The notes under the pieces are model-generated. The model made no database searches, was not told where the DNA came from, and saw nothing but the letters and a program-made list of their open reading frames with translations. 64,000 bases of DNA from Pseudomonas sp. dw_612 (GTDB lineage Bacteria; Pseudomonadota; Gammaproteobacteria; Pseudomonadales; Pseudomonadaceae), in assembly GCF_018449725.1 (NCBI RefSeq), contig NZ_JAAVVC010000002.1, forward strand, positions 463,453 through 527,452, in the 5' to 3' direction. Position numbers and translations under genes: made by a program. Shown piece by piece: positions 19,563 through 29,828 of the stretch (the first letter of the stretch is position 1; each line of letters opens with the position of its first letter).

Positions 19563-19638
19563 AAAAGATCGCAGCCTTCGGCAGCTCCTACAGGGTCATG
19601 TGTACACCCGTAGGAGCTGCCGAAGGCTGCGATCTTTT
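19563..19638. repeat. REP doublet (type 2)
   Basis: Inverted arms AAAAGATCGCAGCCTTCGGC-AGCTCCTAC and its complement around a short centre, lying between two convergent genes. Here the core points outward relative to the copy at 13186. Confidence 0.9.
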
Positions 19639-19647
19639 GATCTTGCT

Positions 19648-19857
19648 TTACAGACCTACAACATCCTCAGCCTGCAACCCTTTCTCGCCCGTCACCACGG
19701 CGTATTCAACCTGCTGGCCCTCAGCCAACGAGCGATGCCCCTCGCCGCGAATCGCGCGGTAGTGCACGAACACGTCCACCCCGTCCTCGCGTTGAATGAA
19801 GCCGTAGCCCTTGGCGTCGTTGAACCACTTCACACTGCCGGTCTCGCGCGTAGCCAT
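19648..19857 (-). CDS. Cold-shock domain protein
   Basis: The product is a 69-residue single cold-shock domain. RNA-binding motifs RNP1 (KGYGFIQ) and RNP2 (VFVHY) are intact; [15 protein letters not shown] is the family signature. It is probably an RNA chaperone of the CspA/CspD group; cold induction cannot be judged from the sequence. The start ATG has a GGGGG-containing ribosome-binding site. The C-terminus ends AEDVVGL. Confidence 0.93.
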   Translation of the reverse strand: MATRETGSVKWFNDAKGYGFIQREDGVDVFVHYRAIRGEGHRSLAEGQQVEYAVVTGEKGLQAEDVVGL

Positions 19858-19893
19858 GTCTCATTACCCCCTTCTTTTTATTTTGAGCGGTCG

Positions 19894-19921
19894 AGTATAG
19901 GACAGCCGCGAAAACTCTCAA
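19894..19921 (-). promoter_or_regulatory. Sigma70-type promoter of the cold-shock gene
   Basis: On the minus strand TTGAGA, a 16-base spacer and TATACT are found (-10 at 19894-19899, -35 at 19916-19921). This would give a 5' leader of only about 30 bases, shorter than the long leader of cold-induced cspA. Confidence 0.6.
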
Positions 19922-20023
19922 CTCAAGTTTACTTGACTGCTTTTTTGCCGATTTTCGGCGAATACGGCACACTATCGACCGCCCGAGCATTTGCTCGGTT
20001 TTATCCACTCACGCAGAAGCCGT

Positions 20024-22525
20024 ATGACCCGCTCCCCGTTCCGCCGTCTTGTGTTTGGCACCCTGCGCCGACTGTTGTACCTCTGGGTTCGCTCGGAGAC
20101 GATCAACCAGTCGTCCCTTACCCTCAACCTCGACCGCAGCCGTCCGGTGTTCTACGTCCTGCAAAATCCTTCGTTAACCGACCTGGCCGTGGTCGACACC
20201 GAGTGCACCAAGGCCGGCCTGCCGCGTCCGGTGCTGCCGGTATCGGTCGGTACGTTGATCGAGCCCGCTGCGTTCTTTTACCTGACACCGGAGCCCGACT
20301 GGCTCGGTCGCCAGGACAAACGCGGCGCGCCGCCGACCCTGACCCGTCTGGTCAGCGCCTTGAGCCAGAACGCCGCCGAAGATGCGCAGATCATTCCGGT
20401 CAGCGTGTTCTGGGGCCAGTCGCCGGATAGCGAGTCGAGCCCGTGGAAGCTGTTGTTCGCCGACAGTTGGGCAGTCACCGGACGTTTGCGCCGCTTGCTC
20501 AGCATCATCGTGCTGGGGCGCAAGACCCGGGTGCAGTTCTCGGCACCCATCCATTTGCGCGAACTGATCGAGCACAACAAGGGCCACGAGCGCACCGTGC
20601 GCATGGCCCAGCGGATTTTGCGTGTGCACTTCCGCAACCTGAAAGCCGCGGTGATCGGCCCGGACATTTCCCACCGTCGCAACCTGGTCAAAGGCCTGCT
20701 GAATCAGCCGCTGGTCAAGCAAGCGATCCTCGACGAAGCCGAGCGCGAGAACATCTCCCCGGAGAAAGCCAAGGCCCAGGCCCTGCGCTACGGCAACGAG
20801 ATCGCCTCGGACTACACCTACACCGCGATCCGCTTTCTGGAAGTGGTGCTGAGCTGGTTTTGGAACAAGATCTACGACGGGATCAAGGTCAACCACATCG
20901 AAGGCGTGCAGAAAGTCGCTCAGGGTCACGAAGTGATCTACGTGCCGTGCCACCGCAGCCACATCGATTACCTGCTGCTTTCCTATCTGCTGTTCCGCAA
21001 CGGCCTGACCCCGCCGCACATCGCCGCAGGGATCAACCTGAACATGCCGGTGATCGGCAGCCTGCTGCGTCGTGGCGGCGCGTTTTTCATGCGCCGCACC
21101 TTCAAGGGCAACCCACTCTACACCTCGGTGTTCAACGAATACCTGCACACCCTGTTCACCAAAGGCTTCCCGGTCGAGTACTTCGTCGAGGGTGGCCGTT
21201 CCCGCACCGGGCGCATGCTGCAGCCGAAAACCGGGATGCTGGCGATCACCCTGCGCAGCTTCCTGCGTTCGTCGCGCATGCCCATCGTGTTCATCCCGGT
21301 GTACATCGGTTATGAACGCGTGCTGGAAGGCCGGACTTACCTCGGCGAACTGCGTGGGGCGAGCAAGAAGAAAGAATCGATCTTCGACATCTTCAAAGTC
21401 ATCGGCGCCCTCAAGCAGCGCTTTGGCCAAGTGGCGGTGAATTTCGGCGAGCCGATCAAACTCGCGGAATTCCTCGACAGCGAACAGCCGGACTGGCGCT
21501 CCCAGGAACTCGGCCCGCAATTCAAACCGGCGTGGCTCAACGAAACCACCAACCGCCTCGGCGAGAAAGTCGCGCAGCATTTGAACGAGGCGGCGGCGAT
21601 CAACCCGGTGAACCTGGTGGCCCTGGCGTTGCTGTCCACCAGTCGTCTGGCCCTGGACGATCGCGCCATGGCGCGGGTGCTCGACTTGTATCTGGCGCTG
21701 TTGCGCAAGGTCCCGTACTCGCCGCACACCACGTTGCCGGAAGGTGACGGGCGGGCGCTGATCGAGCATGTGAAGGACATGGACTTGCTGTCCGAACAGA
21801 GCGATGCCCTGGGCAAAATTCTGTACCTGGACGAGCAGAACGCCGTCCTGATGACCTACTACCGCAACAACGTGTTGCACATCTTTGCGCTACCGGCGCT
21901 GCTGGCGAGTTTCTTCCAGAGCGCATCGCGCATGAGCCGCGAACAGATCCTGCGCTACACCCGCGCGCTGTATCCGTACCTGCAATCGGAGCTGTTCATT
22001 CGCTGGTCGATGGATGAGCTGGACGGCGTGGTCGATCAATGGCTCGAAGCCTTTGTCGAGCAAGGCCTGCTGCGTTTCGAGAACGATGTGTACCTGCGTC
22101 CGGCGCCGAGTTCACGGCATTTCGTGCTGCTGACCCTGCTGTCGAAAAGCATCGCCCAGACCCTGCAACGTTTTTACATGACTGTGTCCTTGCTGCTCAA
22201 CAGCGGACAGAACAGTATCAGCGCCGAAGAACTGGAAGACCTGTGCACGGTCATGGCCCAGCGCCTGTCGATCCTCCACGGTTTGAACGCCCCGGAGTTC
22301 TTCGATAAAAGCCTGTTCCGCCACTTTATCCAGACCATGCTCGACCTCGACGTGCTCAAGCGTGATGAAGCAGGAAAACTGAGTTATCACGAACTGCTCG
22401 GCGAACTGGCCGAAGGCGCGGCCAAGCGGGTGCTGCCAGCGGAGATTCGCTTGTCGATTCGTCAGGTGGCGTTGCATCGCAGTGAAGATGCGGCGGATCA
22501 GGTCGCCACACAGCCCGAGGCTTGA
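20024..22525 (+). CDS. plsB: Glycerol-3-phosphate acyltransferase
   Basis: This 833-residue inner-membrane enzyme acylates sn-glycerol-3-phosphate at position 1, the first step of phospholipid synthesis. The acyltransferase blocks are present: [13 protein letters not shown] (block I, HX4D, near residue 310), [11 protein letters not shown] (block III) and [11 protein letters not shown] (block IV). Length matches PlsB (about 800-830). ATG 20024 ([18 protein letters not shown]) is the family start; an upstream in-frame ATG at 19991 would add 11 atypical residues. It is divergent from the cold-shock gene. Confidence 0.96.
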   Translation: MTRSPFRRLVFGTLRRLLYLWVRSETINQSSLTLNLDRSRPVFYVLQNPSLTDLAVVDTECTKAGLPRPVLPVSVGTLIEPAAFFYLTPEPDWLGRQDKRGAPPTLTRLVSALSQNAAEDAQIIPVSVFWGQSPDSESSPWKLLFADSWAVTGRLRRLLSIIVLGRKTRVQFSAPIHLRELIEHNKGHERTVRMAQRILRVHFRNLKAAVIGPDISHRRNLVKGLLNQPLVKQAILDEAERENISPEKAKAQALRYGNEIASDYTYTAIRFLEVVLSWFWNKIYDGIKVNHIEGVQKVAQGHEVIYVPCHRSHIDYLLLSYLLFRNGLTPPHIAAGINLNMPVIGSLLRRGGAFFMRRTFKGNPLYTSVFNEYLHTLFTKGFPVEYFVEGGRSRTGRMLQPKTGMLAITLRSFLRSSRMPIVFIPVYIGYERVLEGRTYLGELRGASKKKESIFDIFKVIGALKQRFGQVAVNFGEPIKLAEFLDSEQPDWRSQELGPQFKPAWLNETTNRLGEKVAQHLNEAAAINPVNLVALALLSTSRLALDDRAMARVLDLYLALLRKVPYSPHTTLPEGDGRALIEHVKDMDLLSEQSDALGKILYLDEQNAVLMTYYRNNVLHIFALPALLASFFQSASRMSREQILRYTRALYPYLQSELFIRWSMDELDGVVDQWLEAFVEQGLLRFENDVYLRPAPSSRHFVLLTLLSKSIAQTLQRFYMTVSLLLNSGQNSISAEELEDLCTVMAQRLSILHGLNAPEFFDKSLFRHFIQTMLDLDVLKRDEAGKLSYHELLGELAEGAAKRVLPAEIRLSIRQVALHRSEDAADQVATQPEA

Positions 22526-22537
22526 TGCAATAAAACC

Positions 22538-22627
22538 TGTGGGAGCGGGCTTGCTCGCGAAGTCGGTGTATCAGACGACAGAAATGTTGAATGTTAAACC
22601 GCATTCGCGAGCAAGCCCGCTCCCACA
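22538..22627. repeat. REP doublet (type 1)
   Basis: Inverted arms of TGTGGGAGCGGGCTTGCTCG with an approximately 40-base centre, immediately upstream of the ribosome-binding site of the following lipoprotein gene. Confidence 0.92.
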
Positions 22628-22641
22628 TTGATTGGAGAACC

Positions 22642-23043
22642 ATGATGAAAAAACTTTCTTTACTGGCCCTGACCGCACTACTGGGAGCCTGTCACTCCAT
22701 GCACCCCGCCGCCAAAACCAGCCTCGACGGCGAAGTGTTCTACCTGCAACGCATTGCCCTGCCGCCGAGCGCGACGTTGAGCGTCAGCCTGCAGGACGTG
22801 TCCCTGGCCGACGCGCCAGCCGTGGTCCTCGACGAACAGAAAGGCCCGGTCAAAGGTCAGGTGCCGCTGCCGTTTCACCTGAGCTACGATCCGGCACAGG
22901 TCAAACCGGGCCATCGTTATTCGGTCAGTGCCCGCATCGAAGTGAACGGTGAACTGATGTTCATCACTACTGAGAATCACGCTGTGCAACTCGACGGCAA
23001 CGATCCGCAACCGCTGAAAATCCGCGTCGACGCCGTCCGCTAA
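22642..23043 (+). CDS. YbaY-family lipoprotein
   Basis: The product is a 133-residue predicted lipoprotein: MMKKLSLLALTALLGAC gives a signal peptide with lipobox LGAC. The mature part begins with a small beta domain (GEVFYLQRIALPPSATLSVSLQDVS) typical of the YbaY/YscW-type domain. ATG 22642 is preceded by TGGAGAA; upstream in-frame codons lie in the REP repeat. The next gene (DUF4197) follows 28 bases later, probably one operon. Function is unknown; an envelope role is inferred. Confidence 0.85.
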   Translation: MMKKLSLLALTALLGACHSMHPAAKTSLDGEVFYLQRIALPPSATLSVSLQDVSLADAPAVVLDEQKGPVKGQVPLPFHLSYDPAQVKPGHRYSVSARIEVNGELMFITTENHAVQLDGNDPQPLKIRVDAVR

Positions 23044-23071
23044 TTTCCCTTATTCGTACAAGGAAGCCGCC

Positions 23072-23761
23072 ATGTTCCGCCCTACCCTTCGCTTCGCCGG
23101 CCTGTGCGCAGGCTTGATGATTTCCGCCAGCGCCCTGGCCCTGTCCCTCAGCGACCTGTCGCAAAACGACGCCACGGGCGGCCTCAAAGACGCCCTGACC
23201 CAAGGCGCGCAACTGGCCGTCAAACAACTCGGCACGCCGGGCGGCTTCAGCAACAACCCGGACGTGAAGATCGAACTGCCGGGCAAACTGGGCAAGGTTG
23301 CCAGCAAGATGAAAGCCTTCGGCATGGGCGCTCAGGTCGACCAACTGGAAACCAGCATGAACAAAGCGGCGGAAACCGCCGTGACCCAGGCCCAGCCGAT
23401 CCTGGTCGACGCCGTGAAAAAAATGAGCGTGGCCGACGCCAAGGGCATCCTCAGCGGCGGCAAAGACTCCGCCACCCAGTATCTGGACAAAACCAGCCGC
23501 GAGCAGATCCGCGCCAAGTTCCTGCCAATCGTCAAACAAGCCACCGACCAGGTCGGCCTGGCCAAGCAATACAACTCCTTCGCCGGCCAAGCCGCGACCC
23601 TCGGCGTGGTGGACGCGAAAAGCGCCAACATCGAAAGCTACGTGACCGAACAGGCGTTGAATGGTTTGTTCGAAATGATTGGTAAACAGGAAGAAACCAT
23701 CCGCCAGAACCCGGCGGCTGCCGCGACCAGCCTCGCCAAAAAAGTGTTCGGCACGCTCTAA
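23072..23761 (+). CDS. DUF4197 family periplasmic protein
   Basis: The product is 229 residues with a cleavable signal peptide (about the first 24 residues, cleavage after ALALA/S). The remainder is helical: GGLKDALTQGAQLAVKQLG, the VKIELPGKLGKV block and the later QYLDKTSREQIRAKF segment are typical of DUF4197. No catalytic motif is known for the family. It follows the YbaY-like gene and an AGGAAG site. A type 2 REP doublet follows the stop. Confidence 0.85.
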   Translation: MFRPTLRFAGLCAGLMISASALALSLSDLSQNDATGGLKDALTQGAQLAVKQLGTPGGFSNNPDVKIELPGKLGKVASKMKAFGMGAQVDQLETSMNKAAETAVTQAQPILVDAVKKMSVADAKGILSGGKDSATQYLDKTSREQIRAKFLPIVKQATDQVGLAKQYNSFAGQAATLGVVDAKSANIESYVTEQALNGLFEMIGKQEETIRQNPAAAATSLAKKVFGTL

Positions 23762-23777
23762 CCCTCGAACGGTCACC

Positions 23778-23867
23778 TGTAGGAGCTGCCGAAGGCTGCG
23801 ATCTTTTGATCTTAAAATCCAGATCAAGATCAAGATCAAAAGATCGCAGCCTTCGGCAGCTCCTACA
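23778..23867. repeat. REP doublet (type 2) with AAGATC repeats in the centre
   Basis: Inverted arms TGTAGGAGCTGCCGAAGGCT plus GCGATCTTTTGATC. The centre holds short direct repeats of AGATCA, a small local expansion. It lies between the convergent DUF4197 and mexK genes. Confidence 0.9.
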
Positions 23868-23915
23868 GGGGCAAGTACACCCGCAAAAAACTGGGTGGCC
23901 CGAAGGCAGCCCGGT

Positions 23916-26900
23916 TTACGCGGGGTCTTTCTTGATCCTGAACCACGCCGCATACAGCGCCGGCAGGAACAGCAGCGTCAGCGCCGTCGCCACGATCAAG
24001 CCGCCCATGATCGCCACCGCCATCGGCCCGAAGAACACGCTGCGGGACAGCGGGATCATTGCCAGCACGGCGGCGAGTGCCGTCAGCACGATGGGCCGGA
24101 ATCGGCGCACTGTGGCTTCGATGATCGCTTGCCACGGCTTGAGCCCGGCGGCGATGTCTTGTTCGATCTGGTCCACCAGGATCACCGAGTTGCGCATGAT
24201 CATCCCGGACAAGGCGATGGTCCCGAGCATGGCGACGAAACCGAACGGCTGGCGGAACACCATCAGGAACAAGGTCACGCCGATCAAGCCCAATGGCGCT
24301 GTCAGAAACACCATCACCGTGCGTGAGAAACTGCGCAGTTGCAGCATCAGCAAGGTCAGCACGACCACAATGAACAGTGGTACGCCGGCCTTCACCGAGT
24401 TCTGTCCGCGAGCCGAATCCTCCACGGTGCCGCCGACTTCCAGCAAGTAGCCGTCCGGCAGTTCGGCACGAATCGGGTCGAGGGTCGGCATGATTTGCTG
24501 CACCAGGGTCGCCGGTTGTTCCTTGCCGTAGATGTCGGCGCGAATCGTCACGTTGGGCAGGCGGTTACGGTGCCAGATGATGCCTTCTTCAAAGCCATAT
24601 TCCAGGGTCGCAATCTGCGACAGCGCGACGCTTTTGCCATTGTCGGTGGGCACCGCCAGGCTCGGCAGCAGCGACAGTTCGGTGCGCTCATGCACGGTGC
24701 CGCGCAGGAGGATTTCGATCAACTCGTTATCTTCGCGGTACTGGCTGACGCTGGAGCCGGTCAGGGAGCTTTGCAAAAATTTCGACAGGTTGGCGGTGCT
24801 GACGCCGAGCGCCCGGGCGCGGTCCTGATCGACGTTCAGGTACACGACTTTGCTCGGTTCTTCCCAGTCCAGATGGACGTTGACCACATGAGGGTTTTCC
24901 CGAACCTTCTCCGCCACTTTGCGCGCCAGGGCCCGGACTTCCTCAATGTGCTCACCCGTCACGCGGAACTGCACCGGGTAGCCAACCGGCGGGCCGTTTT
25001 CGAGGCGTGTAACCCGCGAGCGCAGGGCCGGGAATTGTTCGTTGAGGGTTTCGATCAGCCAGGTGCGCAGGGTTTCGCGCTCCTCGATGGTCTTGGCCAG
25101 GACGACAAACTGCGCGAAGCTCGCGGCAGGAAGTTGCTGATCCAGCGGTAGGTAAAATCGCGGCGAACCGGTGCCGACGTAAGCCACGTAATTGTCGATG
25201 CCGGCGTGATCCTTCAACAGACCTTCAAGGCGTTTAACTTCATCGGTGGTGTTGCTCAGGGACGCGCCTTCGGCCAGTTTCAGATCGACCATCAATTCCA
25301 GACGCCCCGAGGCCGGGAAGAATTGCTGCGGCACGAAGCGGAACAGCACGATCGAGGCGATGAACAGCACCACGGTCAGCACGATCACGGTTTTTCGCCA
25401 GCGCACGCACCATTCGACCAGGCGCCGAACCCGTTGATAGAACGGTGTGCCGTACGGGTCGGTTTGACCGTCGGTGGTGCCGTGTTTGGCTGCGTGAATT
25501 TTCGCCAGGTCCGGCAGGAGTTTTTCCCCGAGGTATGGCACGAACACCACGGCAGCAATCCACGAGGCCAGCAGCGCGATGGTGACGACCTGGAAGATCG
25601 AGCGAGTGTATTCACCGGTGCCCGATTGTGCGGTGGCGATCGGCAGGAACCCGGCCGCGGTGATCAGCGTGCCGGTGAGCATCGGGAACGCGGTGCTGGT
25701 CCAGGCATAACTCGCGGCTTTGATCCGGTCGAAGCCCTGCTCCATTTTGATCGCCATCATTTCCACGGCGATGATGGCGTCGTCCACCAGCAACCCCAAG
25801 GCCAACACCAGTGCGCCGAGAGAAATCTTGTGCAGGCCGATGCCGAGGTAATACATGCAGGCGAACGTCATCGCCAGCACCAACGGAATGGCCAGCGCCA
25901 CCACCATCCCGGTGCGCACGCCGAGGGAGAAAAAGCTCACCAGCAACACAATCGCGAGAGCTTCCACCAGCACCTGGACGAACTCGCCGACACCGGTTTT
26001 CACCGCGGCGGGCTGGTCCGAAACTTTGCGCAGTTGCATGCCGGCGGGCAAGTTTTTCTGGATGCGGTCGAACTCGACTTCCAAGGCCTTGCCGAGGACC
26101 AGAATGTCGCCACCGTCCTTCATCGCCACGGCCAGACCGATGGCGTCTTCAGCCATGAAGCGCATACGTGGCGCCGGTGGATCGTTGAAACCGCGACGCA
26201 CGTCCGCCACATCGGCGATACGGAACGTACGATCACCGACCCGGATCGGAAAGCTTTTTATCTGATCGACCGTCTGAAAATTCCCGGTGACCCGTAGCTG
26301 CAATCGCTCACTGCTGGTTTCGAAGAACCCGGCGGTGGACACGGCATTCTGCTCTTCAAGCGCCTGTTGCACGGCGGCCAACGGCAAACCCAGCGTGGCG
26401 AGTTTGACGTTGGACAGTTCGATCCAGATCTTCTCGTCCTGCAAGCCGAGCAGATCGACCTTGCCCACGTCCTTGACCCGTTGCAGCTGAATCTGGATGC
26501 GGTCGGCGTAATCCTTGAGCACCGCGTAGTCGAAACCGTCGCCGGTCAGGGCGTAGATGTTGCCGAAGGTGGTACCGAATTCATCGTTGAAAAACGGCCC
26601 TTGAATGCCCGGTGGCAAGGTCTGGCGGATGTCGCTGATCTTTTTGCGGACCTGATACCACAGCTCCGGGATCTGCGCCGAGTGCATCGAGTCCCGGGCC
26701 ATGAACGTCACCTGGGATTCACCCGGACGGGAGAACGAGACGATGCGCTCGTACTCGCCGGTTTCCATCAGCTTCTTTTCGATGCGTTCGGTGACCTGAC
26801 GCGAGACTTCCTGGGCCGTGGCGCCTGGCCAGTTGGTGCGAATCACCATGGCCTTGAAGGTGAACGGCGGGTCTTCGCTCTGGCCGAGCTTGGTGTAGGA

Positions 26901-26987
26901 AAGCGCGCCGACAATTGCCAGCAAAAGCATCAGGAACAGTACGATCTGGCGGTTACGCAGCGCCCATTCGGAAAGATTGAAACCCAT
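23916..26987 (-). CDS. mexK: RND efflux transporter, MexK-like
   Basis: This 1023-residue inner-membrane proton-driven drug exporter has the RND two-fold plan: a first membrane helix (about 10-30), a large periplasmic loop, helices from about 335, then a second half beginning near residue 520. The proton-relay aspartate pair appears in GLLVDDAIIAVEMM. The N-terminus MGFNLSEWALRNRQIVLFLM, together with the adjacent adaptor and the divergent TetR gene, matches MexJK-MexL of P. aeruginosa, which exports triclosan and erythromycin with an outer-membrane channel encoded elsewhere. No channel gene is adjacent here either. It starts six bases after the adaptor gene, so it is translated in the same operon. 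Confidence 0.85.
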   Translation of the reverse strand: MGFNLSEWALRNRQIVLFLMLLLAIVGALSYTKLGQSEDPPFTFKAMVIRTNWPGATAQEVSRQVTERIEKKLMETGEYERIVSFSRPGESQVTFMARDSMHSAQIPELWYQVRKKISDIRQTLPPGIQGPFFNDEFGTTFGNIYALTGDGFDYAVLKDYADRIQIQLQRVKDVGKVDLLGLQDEKIWIELSNVKLATLGLPLAAVQQALEEQNAVSTAGFFETSSERLQLRVTGNFQTVDQIKSFPIRVGDRTFRIADVADVRRGFNDPPAPRMRFMAEDAIGLAVAMKDGGDILVLGKALEVEFDRIQKNLPAGMQLRKVSDQPAAVKTGVGEFVQVLVEALAIVLLVSFFSLGVRTGMVVALAIPLVLAMTFACMYYLGIGLHKISLGALVLALGLLVDDAIIAVEMMAIKMEQGFDRIKAASYAWTSTAFPMLTGTLITAAGFLPIATAQSGTGEYTRSIFQVVTIALLASWIAAVVFVPYLGEKLLPDLAKIHAAKHGTTDGQTDPYGTPFYQRVRRLVEWCVRWRKTVIVLTVVLFIASIVLFRFVPQQFFPASGRLELMVDLKLAEGASLSNTTDEVKRLEGLLKDHAGIDNYVAYVGTGSPRFYLPLDQQLPAASFAQFVVLAKTIEERETLRTWLIETLNEQFPALRSRVTRLENGPPVGYPVQFRVTGEHIEEVRALARKVAEKVRENPHVVNVHLDWEEPSKVVYLNVDQDRARALGVSTANLSKFLQSSLTGSSVSQYREDNELIEILLRGTVHERTELSLLPSLAVPTDNGKSVALSQIATLEYGFEEGIIWHRNRLPNVTIRADIYGKEQPATLVQQIMPTLDPIRAELPDGYLLEVGGTVEDSARGQNSVKAGVPLFIVVVLTLLMLQLRSFSRTVMVFLTAPLGLIGVTLFLMVFRQPFGFVAMLGTIALSGMIMRNSVILVDQIEQDIAAGLKPWQAIIEATVRRFRPIVLTALAAVLAMIPLSRSVFFGPMAVAIMGGLIVATALTLLFLPALYAAWFRIKKDPA

Positions 26988-26993
26988 CGGGGA

Positions 26994-28094
26994 TTACTCC
27001 TTGTCCGCCAGATTGACCACGCGGTTGGAGCGATCCACCGGGCGCACTTGCTGCCCGTCATGAAGCACATGCACACCGGCGGCCACCACCCAGTCGCTGG
27101 CGTTCAACCCTTCCAGCACCGGCACGGTTTTCTCACCGAAGGCACCGACGCGGACCGGGACTTTCTTCAAGGTGTTGTTGGCGCCGACCACCCACACGTA
27201 GGTGGCACCGTTTTCGGCGGTGACCGCCGACAAGGGCACTGCGAGTGGCACGACTGCGGCGGTCTGGATAAACACCCGGGCGCTCTGGCCGAGTTCGGCG
27301 GGGACTTTGCCGGAGGTGAAGGCAATGCGCGCCGCGAAGGTCCGGGATTTGGGATCGGCCGCAGGCGACAGCTCACGGATGCGCCCGGCAAAACGCTGAT
27401 CGGGTTGGGTCCAGAGTTCCACCGACACCGGTTGATCGACCTTGAATCGACCGAAGCTTTGCTCCGGCAGGCTGATCAACACTTCGCGCTCGCCATCGGT
27501 GGCGAGGGTGAATACGGTTTGCCCGGCCGCCACCACTTGGCCGACTTCCACCGCGCGCTTGGCCACTACTCCGTCTTGAGGCGCACGCAGCACGGCGTAG
27601 CTGGCCTGATTGGTCGAGACGCTGAATTCGGCTTTGATTTGTTTGAGGCGCGCTTCACCGGATCGGTAAAGGTTTTCAGAATTGTCGTACGCAGACTTGC
27701 TGACCATCTGACGGTCCATCAGCGTTTTGTAGCGATCCCGCTCGGCGCGCACCAGATTCAGGTTGGCTTCGGCAGCGGCGACCTGGGCGCGAGTGGCTTC
27801 CAGTTGCAGACGCACGTCCTGGGGATCGAGCTCGGCCAAGGGTTGATCGGCCTTGACCCGCTGGCCTTCTTCGACCAGTCGTCGGCTGACCTTGCCGCCA
27901 ATACGGAACGCCAGATCCGGCTCATAACGGGCGCGAACTTCACCGGGATAACTTTCCATCGCCTGGGCCGAAGGCTGCGGCTGCACCACCATGGCCGGGC
28001 GCACGCTGACTTGCGGCGCCTCGTCGTGACCGCACGCCGACAATAAAAAAGCCAGGCTGACTGGCAACGCGAGGGGCAAGGCATAGCGGAACAT
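26994..28094 (-). CDS. mexJ: RND periplasmic adaptor (membrane fusion) lipoprotein, MexJ-like
   Basis: The product is 366 residues. A signal peptide ends in lipobox LLSAC, so the protein is probably anchored in the inner membrane by lipid. The order of lipoyl half-motifs (FRIGGKVSRRLVEEGQRVKADQ and VLRAPQDGVVAKRAVEVGQV), helical hairpin (about 95-150) and beta-barrel domain is that of HlyD/MexA-type adaptors. It links MexK to an outer-membrane channel. It is first in the operon and divergent from the TetR regulator. Confidence 0.87.
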   Translation of the reverse strand: MFRYALPLALPVSLAFLLSACGHDEAPQVSVRPAMVVQPQPSAQAMESYPGEVRARYEPDLAFRIGGKVSRRLVEEGQRVKADQPLAELDPQDVRLQLEATRAQVAAAEANLNLVRAERDRYKTLMDRQMVSKSAYDNSENLYRSGEARLKQIKAEFSVSTNQASYAVLRAPQDGVVAKRAVEVGQVVAAGQTVFTLATDGEREVLISLPEQSFGRFKVDQPVSVELWTQPDQRFAGRIRELSPAADPKSRTFAARIAFTSGKVPAELGQSARVFIQTAAVVPLAVPLSAVTAENGATYVWVVGANNTLKKVPVRVGAFGEKTVPVLEGLNASDWVVAAGVHVLHDGQQVRPVDRSNRVVNLADKE

Positions 28095-28120
28095 GGTGAA
28101 GGACCTTTCGCTAATGGTGC

Positions 28121-28176
28121 TTGGAATAATTATACTGGCGGGTATGTTATTAATAGCAAACTCACCAGTCCAGTAT
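28121..28176. promoter_or_regulatory. Divergent mexJ/mexL promoters with an inverted repeat operator
   Basis: The 94-base gap between mexJ and mexL holds an inverted repeat ATACTGG (28132-28138) ... CCAGTAT (28170-28176); on the minus strand the second arm reads ATACTGGACTGG, so the half site recurs. On the minus strand TATAAT (28129-28134) overlaps one arm and is a likely -10 for mexJK. On the plus strand TTGGAA (28121) with TATGTT (28143) is a possible mexL promoter. A TetR protein bound here would block both; this is inference. Confidence 0.5.
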
Positions 28177-28188
28177 TAAAAGCGAAGA

Positions 28189-28833
28189 ATGTCGAACAAT
28201 CTTTCAGCAACCAATGGTCCGGGCCGCCCCAAGGATCTGGCCAAGCGTCAGGCCATCCTCGATGCGGCGAAAATTCTGTTCCTGAGTAATGGCTATGCCA
28301 GCACCAGCATGGACGCCGTGGCGGCCGAGGCCGGGGTGTCTAAGCTGACGGTCTACAGCCATTTCAACGACAAGGAGACGTTGTTTTCCGCTGCCGTGGT
28401 GGCCAAGTGCGAAGAGCAATTGCCACCGCTGTTCTTTGAGTTGCCGGACGGCATTGCAGTGGAAACGGTGCTGTTGAACATCGCCCGTGGCTTTCATCAC
28501 CTGATCAATAGCGATGAGTCGGTGAACCTGCACCGCCTGATGATCAGCCTGGGCAGCCAGGATCCGAAGCTGTCACTGATCTTTTTTGAGGCCGGGCCGG
28601 AACGCATGTTGAATGGCATGGAGCGCTTGCTGGGCCAAATCGACCAATCCGGCGCCCTGAGCATCGATAAACCGCGCAATGCGGCCGAGCATTTCTTTTG
28701 TTTGCTTAAGGGGGCGGGAAATTTTCGGTTGTTGTATGGCTGCGGCGAGCCGTTGATCGGGGAGGCGGCCGAGGAGCATGTGCTGGAGGTGGTGGGGTTG
28801 TTTATGCGGGCTTATCGGACTGAGGCAGCCTGA
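28189..28833 (+). CDS. mexL: TetR-family repressor, MexL-like
   Basis: The product is 214 residues. The N-terminal helix-turn-helix is clear (AILDAAKILFLSNGYASTSM then AGVSKLTVYSHF). The C-terminal ligand domain matches regulators next to MexJK-type pumps. Its divergent position and length match MexL, which represses mexJK and itself. The ligand is not known. The start ATG follows AAAGCGAAG. Confidence 0.85.
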   Translation: MSNNLSATNGPGRPKDLAKRQAILDAAKILFLSNGYASTSMDAVAAEAGVSKLTVYSHFNDKETLFSAAVVAKCEEQLPPLFFELPDGIAVETVLLNIARGFHHLINSDESVNLHRLMISLGSQDPKLSLIFFEAGPERMLNGMERLLGQIDQSGALSIDKPRNAAEHFFCLLKGAGNFRLLYGCGEPLIGEAAEEHVLEVVGLFMRAYRTEAA

Positions 28834-28857
28834 TCGTTTTGCAGTGTTTTAAAGGAC

Positions 28858-28945
28858 GCCTTCGCGAGCAAGCCCGCTCCCACAAGGGATCTACGGTGTT
28901 GCATAGATCCAGTGCGGGAGCGGGCTTGCTCGCGAAGCAGGCGCC
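28858..28945. repeat. REP doublet (type 1, inverted arm order)
   Basis: The left arm is TTCGCGAGCAAGCCCGCTCC and the right arm is GGAGCGGGCTTGCTCGCGAA, the reverse arm order compared with most copies. The GATCTACGG...TAGATCC centre adds a small palindrome. It lies between the convergent mexL and rsmJ genes. Confidence 0.88.
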
Positions 28946-28951
28946 TCGGTC

Positions 28952-29734
28952 TTAAGGCTTAAGCGCCTTCTTCGGATAAATGTCATACCGACTGGATTTT
29001 CCATCCAGCGCATGACTCGGCTTCGGCCCCGCAATGCACGGCGCCTTGCGCGGGCGTTTGACCACCACCCGGTGGCTGGCCAACGCCAACGCCGCTTCGA
29101 GCAGTGCCGGTGCATCCGGGTCATCCCCCACCAGCGGGCGGAACAGGCGCATTTCCTTCTTCACCAGCGCCGTTTTCTCACGGTGCGGGAACATTGGGTC
29201 GAGGTAGATCACCTGCGGTGGCTCGCCTTCCCAATTGCGCATGACTTCAATCGAATTGCCCTTGAGCAAGCGCATCCGCGCCACGATCGGCGCCACGTCG
29301 AAATCTTCCGCGCCACGGGCCAGGCCATCTTCCAGCAAGGCGCCGATCAGCGGTTGACGTTCGATCAGGCTCATCTCGCAACCCAAACTGGCCAGCACGA
29401 ACGCATCCTTGCCCAGTCCCGCCGTGGCATCCAGCACCCGTGGACGCACGCCCTGGGCAATACCGACAGCCTTGGCGATCATCTGCCCCGTGCCGCCGCC
29501 GAACAACCGGCGATGAGCCGCGCCACCCTCGACGAAGTCCACTCGCACCGGCCCCGGCGCGTCAGGCCCCAGTTGTTGCAGCTGCAAACCCTGTTCTCCC
29601 ACCTGCAAGGCAAACTCGCCGTCATCCACCTGCATGGGCAAGCCCAGGCGCTCGGCCCATTGCTCGGCCTGTGGCTGAAACGCCGGGGCCGAAGCCTCGA
29701 CATGGATGCGGCAGGCCGCGGGTTGTTCAATCAT
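28952..29734 (-). CDS. rsmJ: 16S rRNA (guanine-1516 N2) methyltransferase
   Basis: The product is 260 residues. The SAM-binding motif [19 protein letters not shown] lies near residue 98, and the catalytic [12 protein letters not shown] motif (N2-guanine methylases, DPPY-like) near residue 175. The C-terminal [20 protein letters not shown] block is an RsmJ signature. It is divergent from the repeat-module gene at 29829 with a 94-base shared promoter gap. Confidence 0.93.
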   Translation of the reverse strand: MIEQPAACRIHVEASAPAFQPQAEQWAERLGLPMQVDDGEFALQVGEQGLQLQQLGPDAPGPVRVDFVEGGAAHRRLFGGGTGQMIAKAVGIAQGVRPRVLDATAGLGKDAFVLASLGCEMSLIERQPLIGALLEDGLARGAEDFDVAPIVARMRLLKGNSIEVMRNWEGEPPQVIYLDPMFPHREKTALVKKEMRLFRPLVGDDPDAPALLEAALALASHRVVVKRPRKAPCIAGPKPSHALDGKSSRYDIYPKKALKP

Positions 29735-29828
29735 GGGAAAAGATGCTCAAAAAATTAATGATCGGCAAAAAACGTCCGATAACAAAACTATCGAGCATTT
29801 TGCCAGAGCTGAGCGTCGACCGAGAAAA

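Noticed and set aside
20174..21880. A 568-codon open frame antisense to plsB
   Set aside because: No recognisable motif, and composition typical of a shadow of the plsB coding frame.
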